DNA of 33,812 nucleotides from JAKZSU01 sp047517485 (GTDB lineage Bacteria > Pseudomonadota > Alphaproteobacteria > UBA7887), in NCBI GenBank assembly GCA_047517485.1, contig JAKZSU010000207.1:1-33812 (forward strand). Reading direction: 5' to 3'. The position numbers were made by a program, and so were the translations under genes. Shown in pieces: positions 1-8,682 of this stretch (position 1 is its first letter; each line of letters opens with the position of its first letter). The notes below the pieces were generated by a model. That model ran no database searches. It was given only the letters and a program-made list of their open reading frames with translations, and was not told the origin of the DNA.

Positions 1-10
1 CCGCCCCGCG

Positions 11-108
11 GGTCCGCATTCCCGGCTTCTCGCGGCGTCGAGCGCCCTTGACGATGCCCCCACATCGTCGGCGGGCGCTCTCCTATCGAGAAACCGGGAA
101 TGCGGATC
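11..108. repeat. 98-bp nested hairpin element, tip related to the trkA-flanking repeats
   Basis: Outer arms 11-32 and 87-108 are complementary at 20 of 22 positions. Inside them GAGCGCCC (40-47) pairs with GGGCGCTC (73-80), and GACGATG (51-57) pairs with CATCGTC (62-68), so the whole segment folds as one long nested hairpin. The tip GATGCCCCCACATCG (53-67) matches 14 of 15 bases of the arm-B tip of the repeat at 26342-26605. GGCGTCG before it and CTA (83-85) after it are also shared. It lies upstream of the deacetylase gene and may extend past the left window edge. No gene is visible in 1-164. That this is a member of the same family is an inference. Confidence 0.6.
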
Positions 109-221
109 GTATGGGGTCCATCTGTTAGATTTCATCCACTACCAAGGGTCATTGTCGGCGAGTCTTGGTATATGATGCGAACGATGACTATCGTGCCTCT
201 TCGTCGAGACGTGGTCGGCTG

Positions 222-1337
222 ATGGCCGCGGATATCGGCAAATCCACCGCCCGTTTCGCTCGCTACCGCGCACTTAGGACCCTATGGCTCCGGCTCGGAA
301 GCGTTGTGGCGTTATTACTGCTCGGATTCTTTCTCGGCCGTTTCTCCGGTGTCCTCGATGAACCGGTGAGAGTCGCGCTCGATGCCGATATCGCTCCATC
401 GGCGCCAGCCTCGCCGGCGATGCCGGAGGCGCCTACTATAACCACCGAAGCGCCACCATCCGGCCCCTTCGCCATGCCGACCACGGTTCCTCATAGCGGG
501 GGGACAGCCACGGTCGAGCGAACGGTGGGACCGGATCTTGCAGAACTGCCCGATGGCTATGAAGCGCTTCGACTACCAGCGCCATTGGCGTTGCCCGCGC
601 CGGCCGTACCCCCGCCGGCCACGACCCTGGTGGCGGTGGTGATCGACGACGTTGGTTTCGTCGAGGCGGCGACCGAGATGGCGATCGCGCTCGATCCGCT
701 TTTTACCCTCTCGTTTTTGCCCTATGGCGACCATATCGAGAGATTCGCGGCGCAAGCCCGCGACGCGGGTCACGAGGTTTTGCTGCATATGCCGATGCAA
801 CCAAGCGGCGCGATCGATCCCGGACCCAACGCCTTGCTGAGCGGTCTCAGCGCCGCGGAAATTCGCCAGCGCCTCGGTGCCGCGTTCGCGCGGGTGCCGC
901 AAGCGGTCGGGCTGAACAACCATATGGGAAGCTTGCTCACCACCGACGCCGAGGCGATGGCGGTGGTGCTCGATGAGATTATGGCGCGTGGCATGATGGC
1001 GCTCGATTCAGTGACCACGCCCAACACCGTGATCGGCGAACTGGCGGCGGCGCTCGGTGTGCCCAGCGGCTCGCGCGATGTATTTCTCGATAACGATCGC
1101 GACCCCGCGCTGATCGCGCTGCAACTCGAGGAACTCGAACGCGTGGCCCGCGCGACCGGGTCGGCGATCGCGCTCTGCCATCCCTATGAAGAAACCATCG
1201 CCGCGCTCAACGCGTGGTGGCCGGCGGCACGGGCGCGCGGCATTCAGCTGGTCCCGATCAGCGCGTTGGCCCGCCCGGCGTTGGACCATCCGATGGTGGT
1301 CGCGCGCGTGCCCACTAAAGACTCCGATAATCCGTAA
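222..1337 (+). CDS. Divergent polysaccharide deacetylase family protein (YibQ/DUF610-like), membrane anchored
   Basis: This is a predicted inner-membrane-anchored periplasmic protein of 371 aa. Counting from the ATG at 222, a basic N-terminus is followed by one transmembrane segment (about residues 25-43, VVALLLLGFFLGRF), then a Pro/Ala-rich linker to about residue 130. The catalytic-type domain follows, with VVIDDVG, HEVLLHMPMQP and GLNNHMGS, which are hallmarks of the family. An in-frame TTG at 165 would add 19 residues; I prefer 222 because the shorter N-terminus resembles relatives. In many alphaproteobacteria this gene sits near ctpA and rppH and is implicated in the cell envelope; the substrate is not established. 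It converges on trpE with only 17 bp between the stop codons. No terminator is visible there. Confidence 0.85.
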   Translation: MAADIGKSTARFARYRALRTLWLRLGSVVALLLLGFFLGRFSGVLDEPVRVALDADIAPSAPASPAMPEAPTITTEAPPSGPFAMPTTVPHSGGTATVERTVGPDLAELPDGYEALRLPAPLALPAPAVPPPATTLVAVVIDDVGFVEAATEMAIALDPLFTLSFLPYGDHIERFAAQARDAGHEVLLHMPMQPSGAIDPGPNALLSGLSAAEIRQRLGAAFARVPQAVGLNNHMGSLLTTDAEAMAVVLDEIMARGMMALDSVTTPNTVIGELAAALGVPSGSRDVFLDNDRDPALIALQLEELERVARATGSAIALCHPYEETIAALNAWWPAARARGIQLVPISALARPALDHPMVVARVPTKDSDNP

Positions 1338-1354
1338 TATTATCTGAAAAGGCT

Positions 1355-2863
1355 CTAGCCGCGGCGGGCGGCGAATTGCACCGCTTCCTCGGCGGCGCGC
1401 AGCAAGGCGCGGGCCTTGGCGCGGGTCTCTTGATACTCGAATTCGGGATCGCTGTCGGCGACGACACCGCCGCCGGCCTGGACGTACATCACGCCATCCT
1501 TGACCACCGCGGTCCTGAGCGCGATGCAGGTATCCATCGCCCCATCGGCGGCGAAATAGCCGACGCAGCCGGCGTAGACGCCGCGGCGTTCCGGCTCCAA
1601 CTCGTCGATGATCTCCATCGCCCGAACCTTTGGCGCGCCGGACACCGTGCCGGCGGGAAACCCGGCGATTAGTGCGTCGATGGCATCGTACTCGTCGGTA
1701 ATGTCGCCCTCGACGTTCGACACGATGTGCATCACGTGGCTGTAATACTCGATCTTCATGTGTTCAGTGACTTTGACCGAGCCGATTTCGGCGACCCGGC
1801 CGACATCGTTACGGCCCAAATCGAGCAGCATCAAATGCTCCGCGAGCTCCTTGGGATCGGACAGCAAGTCATCGGCCAGCGCTTGATCCTCGGCACGATT
1901 GGCGCCGCGTTTGCGGGTGCCGGCAATGGGACGAATAGTGACCGTGCCGTCGCGCAATCGTACGAGAATTTCCGGGCTCGATCCGACCACCGCGAAGCCG
2001 CCGAAATCGAGGAAGAAGAGAAAAGGCGAGGGGTTGAGACGGCGCAGCGAGCGGTACAAGGCGAACGGCGGTAGCGTGAAGGGGACACGAAACCGCTGCG
2101 AGGGGACGACCTGAAAGACGTCGCCGGCGGCGATGTACGCTTTCGCGCGGCGCACCATGTCGTGATACGCCTCGCGGCTGACGTTGGACTCGGGCTCGGG
2201 CAAGTCGGCCGAGCTCGCGTCGCCTTGATGCGCCATCGGCAGATTGCGGTCGAGGTCGGCGACGATATCGGCCAGTCGTTCGCCGGCCACGTCGTAGGCG
2301 GAACGCGCATCGACCCCGTCGCCGGGACGGACCGGTGTGACGACGGTAAGCATATCGTCGACCGAGTCGAAGATCGCCATCACCGTCGGTCGCAGGAACA
2401 AGCCGTCGGGCATACCCATGACGTTGGGATTGTCGTCGGGAAGCCGCTCCATCAGACGGACCATGTCGTAGGACATGTATCCCACCAGCCCGGCCGCCAT
2501 CGGCGGCAGGCCCTCGGGCAAGGCGACACGCGATTCTCGTTCGATCGCGCGAAACGAGTCCAGTGCGCCGGCCTCGCAGGCCTCGAAGGCATCCGCATCG
2601 TATCGTGCGCGGCGATTGACCTCGGCGCGATCGCCGAAGCAGCGCCAGATGAGATCCGGTTTCAGGCCGATGATCGAATAGCGGCCGCGGGTGGCGCCAC
2701 CTTCGACCGATTCGAGGAGAAAACTGTTGGCGCGCCCGTCGGCCAGCTTGAGCATCGCCGACACCGGCGTCTCGAGATCCGCCACCAACCGGGTCCATAC
2801 GACTTGCGGCAGGCCGGCTTCGTAGGTCCGCGCGAAGTCCTCGTAGGCGGGCTGAATATTCAC
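1355..2863 (-). CDS. trpE: Anthranilate synthase component I
   Basis: This 502-aa protein is the chorismate-utilising subunit that makes anthranilate, the first committed step of tryptophan synthesis, normally with a TrpG glutaminase partner. The N-terminal part carries LLESVEGG, the tryptophan feedback-inhibition region. The C-terminal chorismate-binding domain shows SSPEILVRL, RPIAGTRKRG, LGRNDVGRV, FPAGTVSGAPKVRAMEII and VQAGGGVVADS. Length is normal for the class. It lies 14 bp downstream of the ppiD-like gene on the same strand, so the two are probably cotranscribed. No trpG, trpD or trpC follows: the next gene is the convergent deacetylase, whereas ppiD-trpE-trpG-trpD-trpC order is common in alphaproteobacteria. 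TrpG must be encoded elsewhere. Confidence 0.95.
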   Translation of the reverse strand: MNIQPAYEDFARTYEAGLPQVVWTRLVADLETPVSAMLKLADGRANSFLLESVEGGATRGRYSIIGLKPDLIWRCFGDRAEVNRRARYDADAFEACEAGALDSFRAIERESRVALPEGLPPMAAGLVGYMSYDMVRLMERLPDDNPNVMGMPDGLFLRPTVMAIFDSVDDMLTVVTPVRPGDGVDARSAYDVAGERLADIVADLDRNLPMAHQGDASSADLPEPESNVSREAYHDMVRRAKAYIAAGDVFQVVPSQRFRVPFTLPPFALYRSLRRLNPSPFLFFLDFGGFAVVGSSPEILVRLRDGTVTIRPIAGTRKRGANRAEDQALADDLLSDPKELAEHLMLLDLGRNDVGRVAEIGSVKVTEHMKIEYYSHVMHIVSNVEGDITDEYDAIDALIAGFPAGTVSGAPKVRAMEIIDELEPERRGVYAGCVGYFAADGAMDTCIALRTAVVKDGVMYVQAGGGVVADSDPEFEYQETRAKARALLRAAEEAVQFAARRG

Positions 2864-2877
2864 GCGACAGCCAGCGG

Positions 2878-4767
2878 TCAGAAGAGGGAATCGATCAGCG
2901 GTTGGTTGACGCTGACGTCGTATTTGCGCCGTAGCGCGCTGTCAAAGGCGACGGCGACGTCCTCGCGAGCGCCGCGATCGAGCTGGTCTCGCAAATTGGC
3001 GTCCGCCACGCTGTCAGTGGCGGCGTTCCAGGGCAAGACCTGGCCAACCACGGCGACCGCATAGAGCCCGGCCCCGGTGGCGGTTGCTTGCGTCACTTGG
3101 CCCGGCCCGAGGTTGAAGATCGCCTCGATCAACGCGGAGCCGACCGAGGTGTCCAGGTCGCGGCCGTCGCGCGCGAACGCCGGAGTCTGGATGAACTCGG
3201 CACCGATACTTTCGGCGACCTCATCGAGGCTCTCACCGGCGCTGACCCGCGCGGAAATTTCTTCCGCCATAAGCTTCGATTGCTCTTCGCGCCATTGCCG
3301 CTGCCATGCGGTGATCGCCTGGTCACGCACATCGCCGAGCGGCTTGAGTCGGGCTTCGATCACGTCGTCGACGCGCAAGGCGTAAAACACGTTGGCGACG
3401 CTTTCTAAAATAAAGGTCTCTTCGTCACGCACGGCGTTGAAGGTTTCGGCGATAAATTCGGGGATGGCCGGCAGCGCCTCGCTTGCGGTGCCGGCTCTGT
3501 CGAGCCCACTGCGATCGAGGGGGCCGATGCTTTGAACGTCGATGCCCAACGCGGACGCCGCTTCGCCGATCGACGCCCCCGCCGCGCGCTCATCCTCGAA
3601 GCGGTTCTTGAGGTCGAAAACGGCATCGGACGCGGCGGCAATTTTGAGTTCGTGGCGGATTTCATCGGCGGCGTCCTCGAACGAAGTGACCGCGCCGGGA
3701 ACATCGCCGTTAACCCGGAAAATCCGCCAGCCAAATCCGGTCTCGATCGGCTGGCCCACTTGTCCGACGCCGAGGCCAAAGACGATGTCCGCGATTTCCT
3801 CGCTTGGCAGGTCGGCGCGGGTAATCATGCCGAGCTTCATGTCAGTATCGCCCTGGCCGCCCAGATCGCGACCGACGGCGTAGAAATCGGCCCCCGCCAT
3901 CAGGCGTTCGAAAGCCGCTCCGGCGAGTTCGTCGTCACCGAACACCAAGCGATCGACATCGCGCATGTGCGGCGTGGTGTAGGTGTCGATGCGATACTCG
4001 TAGTCCTGTAACACCACATCGTCGGAGATTTCGATCTCGTCGAGAAGGTCGAGGGGACTGAGCGAGACCAGAGTCACCGTACGGTATTCGGGCGCCATGA
4101 ACCGGTGTTCGTTTTCGTTATAAAAGGTGTTGATCGCGGACTCGTCCGGTATTGGCGCCTCGGGCGCCTGGTTTGGCGTAACCAGGGCAATCGTCGCGAT
4201 CCGCCTTTCACCGCGATAGCGTCGTATGGTGTCGATGGCGATCGCAGGCGTTACCAGCCCCGAGGCCAGGCTGTCCATCAATTGCGTGCGCGCGAAATCG
4301 TCGCGAATACCGGCCTCGAACTGTTCTTCGCTCATCTGGTTCTGGCGCAGGACGGATCGATAAATCGCCCGATCGAAATTGCCCGCCAGGTCGCGAAACG
4401 AGTCGTTGGCGACGATCATTTCGCGGACCAGGTTGTCCGGCGCGCCGATGCCGATGGCGCTGACCTCCTGGCGCAACATGGCGCGGGTCACCAGAGCTTC
4501 GAGGGCCTGGTCCATGACGCCAAAGTCGCGCGCCTGTTCGGCGTCGATCGGACTGCCGGTCACGCGCCGCCAATATTCGAGATTGCGGGTGAATTCTCGC
4601 TGTAGTTGCGACGCGGTGATGCTGGCGTTGCCGACCTCGGCCACCACTGGGTTTTGCGACGGGGTGAACATGTCGCCGATACCCCAAAACGCGAAGCTGA
4701 GTGCCAAGATGCCCATCAGCAGCTTGACGACAAACGAACCGGTCCGTTTCCTGAGTGCCTCGAGCAT
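2878..4767 (-). CDS. ppiD: SurA N-terminal domain / PpiD-like peptidylprolyl isomerase
   Basis: This 629-aa protein is a predicted periplasmic folding factor held in the inner membrane. The N-terminus MLEALRKRTGSFVVK is followed by one transmembrane segment (about residues 16-34) and then the typical GNASITASQLQREF start of the SurA_N domain. A parvulin-type region lies around residues 270-370 (RLMAGADFYAVGRDLG, GFGWRIFRV), and a second, degenerate PPIase-like region is near residues 490-590. This is the PpiD architecture; members often have weak isomerase activity, so a chaperone role at the Sec exit is inferred. It is the first gene of the pair with trpE. A sigma70-like promoter lies 61 bp or more upstream (4828-4856). 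Confidence 0.85.
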   Translation of the reverse strand: MLEALRKRTGSFVVKLLMGILALSFAFWGIGDMFTPSQNPVVAEVGNASITASQLQREFTRNLEYWRRVTGSPIDAEQARDFGVMDQALEALVTRAMLRQEVSAIGIGAPDNLVREMIVANDSFRDLAGNFDRAIYRSVLRQNQMSEEQFEAGIRDDFARTQLMDSLASGLVTPAIAIDTIRRYRGERRIATIALVTPNQAPEAPIPDESAINTFYNENEHRFMAPEYRTVTLVSLSPLDLLDEIEISDDVVLQDYEYRIDTYTTPHMRDVDRLVFGDDELAGAAFERLMAGADFYAVGRDLGGQGDTDMKLGMITRADLPSEEIADIVFGLGVGQVGQPIETGFGWRIFRVNGDVPGAVTSFEDAADEIRHELKIAAASDAVFDLKNRFEDERAAGASIGEAASALGIDVQSIGPLDRSGLDRAGTASEALPAIPEFIAETFNAVRDEETFILESVANVFYALRVDDVIEARLKPLGDVRDQAITAWQRQWREEQSKLMAEEISARVSAGESLDEVAESIGAEFIQTPAFARDGRDLDTSVGSALIEAIFNLGPGQVTQATATGAGLYAVAVVGQVLPWNAATDSVADANLRDQLDRGAREDVAVAFDSALRRKYDVSVNQPLIDSLF

Positions 4768-4827
4768 AAGGGCTTGCCCGTCCTAAGTCATTGATAAATC
4801 AAGGTCTGCCGTGATTGTGCGCGGCGC

Positions 4828-4856
4828 ATCATAGAAGCGTCGCTAGGGTCCGGCAA
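4828..4856 (-). promoter_or_regulatory. Sigma70-type promoter for ppiD-trpE
   Basis: Read on the minus strand, TTGCCG (4856-4851) and TATGAT (4833-4828) are separated by exactly 17 bp. This matches 4 of 6 bases of the -35 consensus and 5 of 6 of the -10. Transcription would start near 4821 and leave a leader of about 50 nt before the ppiD ATG at 4767. It lies in the divergent ppiD/tpiA intergenic region. I found no comparably good promoter for tpiA. Confidence 0.5.
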
Positions 4857-4935
4857 CCGCCAAATTCGGCTGCACTTGCGGATTTCGAGCGCTATGGTAA
4901 ACCGCCTTGACTTTGAAAACGGAATAGAGAATCGC

Positions 4936-5703
4936 ATGGCGGCGGCGCGACGGCCCTTGGTGGCGGGAAACTGGAAAATGAACGGGTTCGGCGCGGATGG
5001 GGTTGCGCTCGCGCGTGCGCTCGCCAATCGAGGCCGCGCGGCCGATCTCGAATGCGATATCGCGGTGTGTCCGCCGGCGACCCTGCTGGCCGCGGTCGGC
5101 CGCGCCTTGACCGAGGAGGGCGGCGGCGTTGCTCTCGGCGCGCAGGATTGCGTCGCGGCGAAATCGGGAGCCTTCACCGGCGACATCAGCGCGCCGATGC
5201 TCGCCGATATGGGGTGCGCCTGGGTCATCGTCGGCCATTCGGAGCGCCGCGCCGGGCACGGCGAGACCGACGCGCTGGTGCGCGACAAGGCAGCCGCGGC
5301 GCTGCGCGCCGGCATTACCCCGATCATCTGTGTCGGCGAGAGCGATGCCGCGCGCGATGCCGGCGATACACTGACAGTGGTTGGCGGCCAAGTGCGGGAA
5401 TCCTTACCCGCGGCGGTGCCAAGTAGCGTCGTGGTGGCCTATGAGCCGGTGTGGGCGATCGGTACCGGCCGCACCCCGACCGAGGCCGAAATCGTCGAGG
5501 TACATAGCCATATTCGCGCCTGTCTGGCCGAGGCCGGGGCGGATGCCGGGGCAATACGCATACTCTATGGCGGCTCGGTAAATCCGGGTAATGCGCGCGC
5601 GATCGCCGCCCTCGACGGGATCGATGGCGCGCTGGTCGGCGGCGCGAGCTTGAAAGCGGAAGATTTCTGGCCCATTTGCCAAAGCTGGGGCGAGGCTGTA
5701 TGA
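4936..5703 (+). CDS. tpiA: Triosephosphate isomerase
   Basis: This 255-aa cytoplasmic enzyme interconverts dihydroxyacetone phosphate and glyceraldehyde 3-phosphate. All active-site elements are present: Lys14 in AGNWKMNG, His101 in VIVGHSERR, Glu170 in AYEPVWAIGTG, and the phosphate-binding ILYGGSVNPGNA. The reading frame is open from 4876, but the ATG at 4936 puts AGNWKMNG at the position normal for the family, so I use it. It diverges from ppiD and is followed by secG after 50 bp, the same tpiA-secG-pyrG order seen in many alphaproteobacteria. Confidence 0.96.
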   Translation: MAAARRPLVAGNWKMNGFGADGVALARALANRGRAADLECDIAVCPPATLLAAVGRALTEEGGGVALGAQDCVAAKSGAFTGDISAPMLADMGCAWVIVGHSERRAGHGETDALVRDKAAAALRAGITPIICVGESDAARDAGDTLTVVGGQVRESLPAAVPSSVVVAYEPVWAIGTGRTPTEAEIVEVHSHIRACLAEAGADAGAIRILYGGSVNPGNARAIAALDGIDGALVGGASLKAEDFWPICQSWGEAV

Positions 5704-5753
5704 CCTCGGCCATGAGCCGATCCGGGCAAATATGGGCGTAAAAGGCGTAAAAC

Positions 5754-6092
5754 ATGACCGCTGTTCTCATCGTGATTCACGTGATCCTGGCGATCGCGTT
5801 GGTGGCGACGATTCTGATCCAGCGCTCCGATGGCGGCGCGCTCGGCGGTCTCGGCGGCGGGGGCTCGTTTGGCGGCGTGATGAGCGGTCGCCAATCGGCG
5901 AACTTTCTCACCCGGGTCACCGGTGTTCTCGCGGCGTGTTTCATGGGCACCAGTCTGATTTTGGCGATCGTCGCGTCCCGCGACACCGGGCCGACATCGA
6001 TTCTCGATACCGCGCCGACCAGCGAAATCGAATCGCCGATCGCGCCGTTGGAAGAACTCGACGAGGGGCCGCGCGTCCCGGTCGAGGATTAA
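5754..6092 (+). CDS. secG: Preprotein translocase subunit SecG
   Basis: This 112-aa inner-membrane protein is the small accessory subunit of SecYEG. It has two transmembrane segments (about residues 3-22 and 55-75) separated by the Gly-rich cytoplasmic loop typical of SecG (GGALGGLGGGGSFGG). A short acidic C-terminal tail rich in Thr, Glu and Pro is variable in the family. It sits between tpiA and pyrG. A nested dyad follows its stop codon directly. Confidence 0.93.
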   Translation: MTAVLIVIHVILAIALVATILIQRSDGGALGGLGGGGSFGGVMSGRQSANFLTRVTGVLAACFMGTSLILAIVASRDTGPTSILDTAPTSEIESPIAPLEELDEGPRVPVED

Positions 6093-6143
6093 CGGCGGAC
6101 TCCGTACGATTCTGTGGTCGACCAAGAATAGTTTTGTCCGCCG
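6093..6143. promoter_or_regulatory. Nested dyad between secG and pyrG (possible terminator or attenuator)
   Basis: Three complementary layers share one centre near 6119: CGGCGGAC (6093-6100) with GTCCGCCG (6136-6143), ATTCT (6109-6113) with AGAAT (6125-6129), and the perfect palindrome TGGTCGACCA (6115-6124). AGTTTTG follows the inner stem, giving a weak intrinsic-terminator look. The outer stem would cover that T-run. It ends 27 bp before the pyrG ATG, so it could limit read-through into pyrG or act as a protein-binding dyad. Function is inferred only from symmetry and position. Confidence 0.4.
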
Positions 6144-6170
6144 GGGACGGAGGCGATATGGTTGCCGTCC

Positions 6171-7799
6171 ATGACGCGGTTCATATTTGTCACCGGCGGC
6201 GTGGTCTCCTCTCTTGGTAAGGGTCTATCGTCCGCGGCGCTAGGCGCCGTCTTGCAAGCACGTGGCTTCAAGGTGCGGCTGCGCAAGCTCGACCCCTATA
6301 TCAATGTCGATCCCGGAACCATGAGTCCGTACCAGCATGGCGAGGTCTATGTCACCGACGACGGTGCCGAAACCGATCTCGACTTGGGGCACTATGAGCG
6401 CTTCACCGGGGTCGCGGCGCGCAAAAGCGACAATGTCACCACCGGGCGGATCTATTCCAGCGTGATCGCCAAGGAACGCCGCGGCGACTATCTCGGCGGC
6501 ACAGTTCAGGTCATTCCGCACGTGACCGACGAGATCAAGCAATTCATCCTCGCCGAGACCGACGACACCGATTTCGTGCTCTGCGAAATCGGCGGCACGG
6601 TGGGCGATATCGAGGGTCTGCCGTTTCTCGAGGCGATTCGGCAACTCGGTTGGGAGCTTGGCCGGGAGCGCGCGCTATTCATGCATCTTACCTTGATGCC
6701 GTACATAAAATCCGCCGGCGAGTTGAAGACCAAGCCGACCCAGCATTCGGTCAAGGAATTGCGCAGTATCGGCATTCAACCCGATGTCCTGCTGTGTCGC
6801 AGCGACCGCGAGATCCCGCTCGCCGAACGGCAGAAAATCGCGCTGTTTTGCAATGTCCCCGAGGCGGCGGTGATCCCGGCGATCGACGTCGCGAACATTT
6901 ACCAGGTGCCGATCAGCTATCACGAGGCCGGGCTCGACGTCCAAGTCTTGTCGCGGTTTGGCATCGACACCAGTGTGGCACCCGATCTCAGTCGGTGGAG
7001 CGAAATCGTCGAACGCGCGCAAGGGTCGGAGGGCGAAGTGAAGATCGCCATTGTCGGCAAATATATCGGCCTGCAGGATGCCTATAAATCGCTCTCGGAG
7101 GCGCTGACCCACGGCGGCATCGCCAACAATGTCCGGGTCAAGCTCGATTGGATCGATTCCGAGGTCTTTGAATCCGACGGCAAGGTCCAGGAACTCGAAG
7201 GCGTGCACGGGGTCTTGGTTCCCGGCGGATTCGGCGAGCGCGGCGCCGAGGGCAAGGTCGCCGCGGTCACCTTCGCGCGGAAACGCAAGGTGCCGTATTT
7301 CGGGATTTGTTTCGGTATGCAGCTCGCGGTGATCGAGGCGGCGCGGGAAATGGCGGGGATGCCCGGTGCCTCGTCGACCGAATTCGGCCCGTGCGCGGAT
7401 CCGGTGGTCGGCTTGATGAGCGAATGGGTCCGCGGCGGCGCGCTGGAGACCCGCGGGGCCGGGGATAATATGGGCGGGACCATGCGCCTCGGCGCCTACG
7501 ACGCCGTGTTACAATCGGGCACCCGGGTGGCGTCAATTTATGGGACGACGAATATTTCCGAGCGGCACCGACATCGCTACGAGGTCAATCCGACCTACAA
7601 GGAGCGTCTCGAGGCGGCGGGACTGGTGTTTTCCGGCATGTCGCCCGACGGTGGCTTGCCGGAAACCGTGGAATATCCCGATCACCCCTGGTTCGTCGGG
7701 GTTCAGTTTCACCCCGAGCTCAAATCGAAACCGTTCGACCCGCATCCGCTGTTCGCCTCGTTCGTCGAGGCCGCGGTCACCCAGTCGCGTCTGGTCTAG
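6171..7799 (+). CDS. pyrG: CTP synthase
   Basis: This 542-aa enzyme makes CTP from UTP, ATP and glutamine. The N-terminal synthetase domain starts with the family signature MTRFIFVTGGVVSSLGKG. The C-terminal class I glutaminase domain has its nucleophile in YFGICFGMQLAVIE and the His/Glu pair in FHPELKSKP. The ATG at 6171 gives the canonical N-terminus. An in-frame TTG at 6162 is better spaced from GGAGG (6149-6153), so translation might begin three residues earlier. kdsA follows after 3 bp. Confidence 0.96.
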   Translation: MTRFIFVTGGVVSSLGKGLSSAALGAVLQARGFKVRLRKLDPYINVDPGTMSPYQHGEVYVTDDGAETDLDLGHYERFTGVAARKSDNVTTGRIYSSVIAKERRGDYLGGTVQVIPHVTDEIKQFILAETDDTDFVLCEIGGTVGDIEGLPFLEAIRQLGWELGRERALFMHLTLMPYIKSAGELKTKPTQHSVKELRSIGIQPDVLLCRSDREIPLAERQKIALFCNVPEAAVIPAIDVANIYQVPISYHEAGLDVQVLSRFGIDTSVAPDLSRWSEIVERAQGSEGEVKIAIVGKYIGLQDAYKSLSEALTHGGIANNVRVKLDWIDSEVFESDGKVQELEGVHGVLVPGGFGERGAEGKVAAVTFARKRKVPYFGICFGMQLAVIEAAREMAGMPGASSTEFGPCADPVVGLMSEWVRGGALETRGAGDNMGGTMRLGAYDAVLQSGTRVASIYGTTNISERHRHRYEVNPTYKERLEAAGLVFSGMSPDGGLPETVEYPDHPWFVGVQFHPELKSKPFDPHPLFASFVEAAVTQSRLV

Positions 7800-7802
7800 T
7801 TC

Positions 7803-8654
7803 ATGGCTTCTCCCCAAACCGTCGCGGTTGGCAATTTAGAAATCGCCAATGATCGCCCGCTCACGGTGATCGCCGGGCCGTGCCAATTGGAAAGCCGCCA
7901 GCATGCGCACGATATGTGCGGCGCCTTGGTCGAGATCACCCGCGGCTTGGGGCTGGGGCTGATCTACAAGACGTCGTATGACAAGGCGAACCGGACCAGC
8001 CTGTCCGGGCAACGCGGGCTCGGGCTCGAGGCCAGCCTGCCGATTTTCGCTGAGATGCGCGAGACTTATGGCTGCCCGGTGCTGACCGACGTGCATTCCG
8101 AGGCGCAGTGCGAGGCGGTCGCGCCGGCGGTCGATGTGTTGCAAATTCCCGCTTTTCTGTGTCGCCAGACCGATCTGCTGATCGCGGCGGCGAAAACCGG
8201 CAAGGTCATCAACGTCAAAAAAGGCCAATTCCTAGCGCCGTGGGACATGGTCAATGTGATCAGCAAGATTACCGAGTCGGGCAATAATCAGGTGCTGGTG
8301 ACCGAACGCGGCGCGAGCTTCGGCTACAACACCTTGGTGTCCGATATGCGCGCCTTGCCGATCCTCGCCGATACCGGGTTTCCGGTGGTGTTCGATGCCA
8401 CCCATTCGGTTCAGCAGCCCGGCGGATTGGGCGGATCGAGCGGTGGCCAGCGCGAGTTCGTCCCGGTGCTGGCGCGCGCCGCGGTCGCCATCGGTGTCGC
8501 CGCGGTGTTCCTCGAGACCCACGAAGATCCCGACAACGCGCCGAGCGACGGGCCGAACATGATTCCGCTGAAGCATCTCGGCGACATCTTGGAGACACTC
8601 AGCGAATTCGACCGTGTGGCCAAGCAGCGCCCGGTCGCTGCCATCGATCCGTAG
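7803..8654 (+). CDS. kdsA: 3-deoxy-8-phosphooctulonate synthase (KDO-8-P synthase)
   Basis: This 283-aa cytoplasmic aldolase condenses phosphoenolpyruvate with arabinose 5-phosphate to form KDO-8-phosphate, the precursor of the lipopolysaccharide inner-core sugar KDO. Family motifs include VIAGPCQLES, YKTSYDKANRTS, VTERGASFGYNTLVSDMR and FDATHSVQQPGG. Its presence implies a Gram-negative cell with KDO-containing lipopolysaccharide. It starts 3 bp after the pyrG stop, so the two are likely translationally coupled, and eno follows after 28 bp. The pyrG-kdsA-eno order is conserved in the class. Confidence 0.96.
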   Translation: MASPQTVAVGNLEIANDRPLTVIAGPCQLESRQHAHDMCGALVEITRGLGLGLIYKTSYDKANRTSLSGQRGLGLEASLPIFAEMRETYGCPVLTDVHSEAQCEAVAPAVDVLQIPAFLCRQTDLLIAAAKTGKVINVKKGQFLAPWDMVNVISKITESGNNQVLVTERGASFGYNTLVSDMRALPILADTGFPVVFDATHSVQQPGGLGGSSGGQREFVPVLARAAVAIGVAAVFLETHEDPDNAPSDGPNMIPLKHLGDILETLSEFDRVAKQRPVAAIDP

Positions 8655-8682
8655 TGGATGGAGTCCAACAGATGGTGCCCGC

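Noticed and set aside
1343..1358. Possible solitary end of the structured repeat at the trpE stop codon
   Set aside because: TGAAAAGGCTCTAG matches the end of copy 1 at only 10 of 14 positions, has no inverted partner nearby and overlaps coding sequence. It is mentioned in the trpE finding but not annotated as a repeat.
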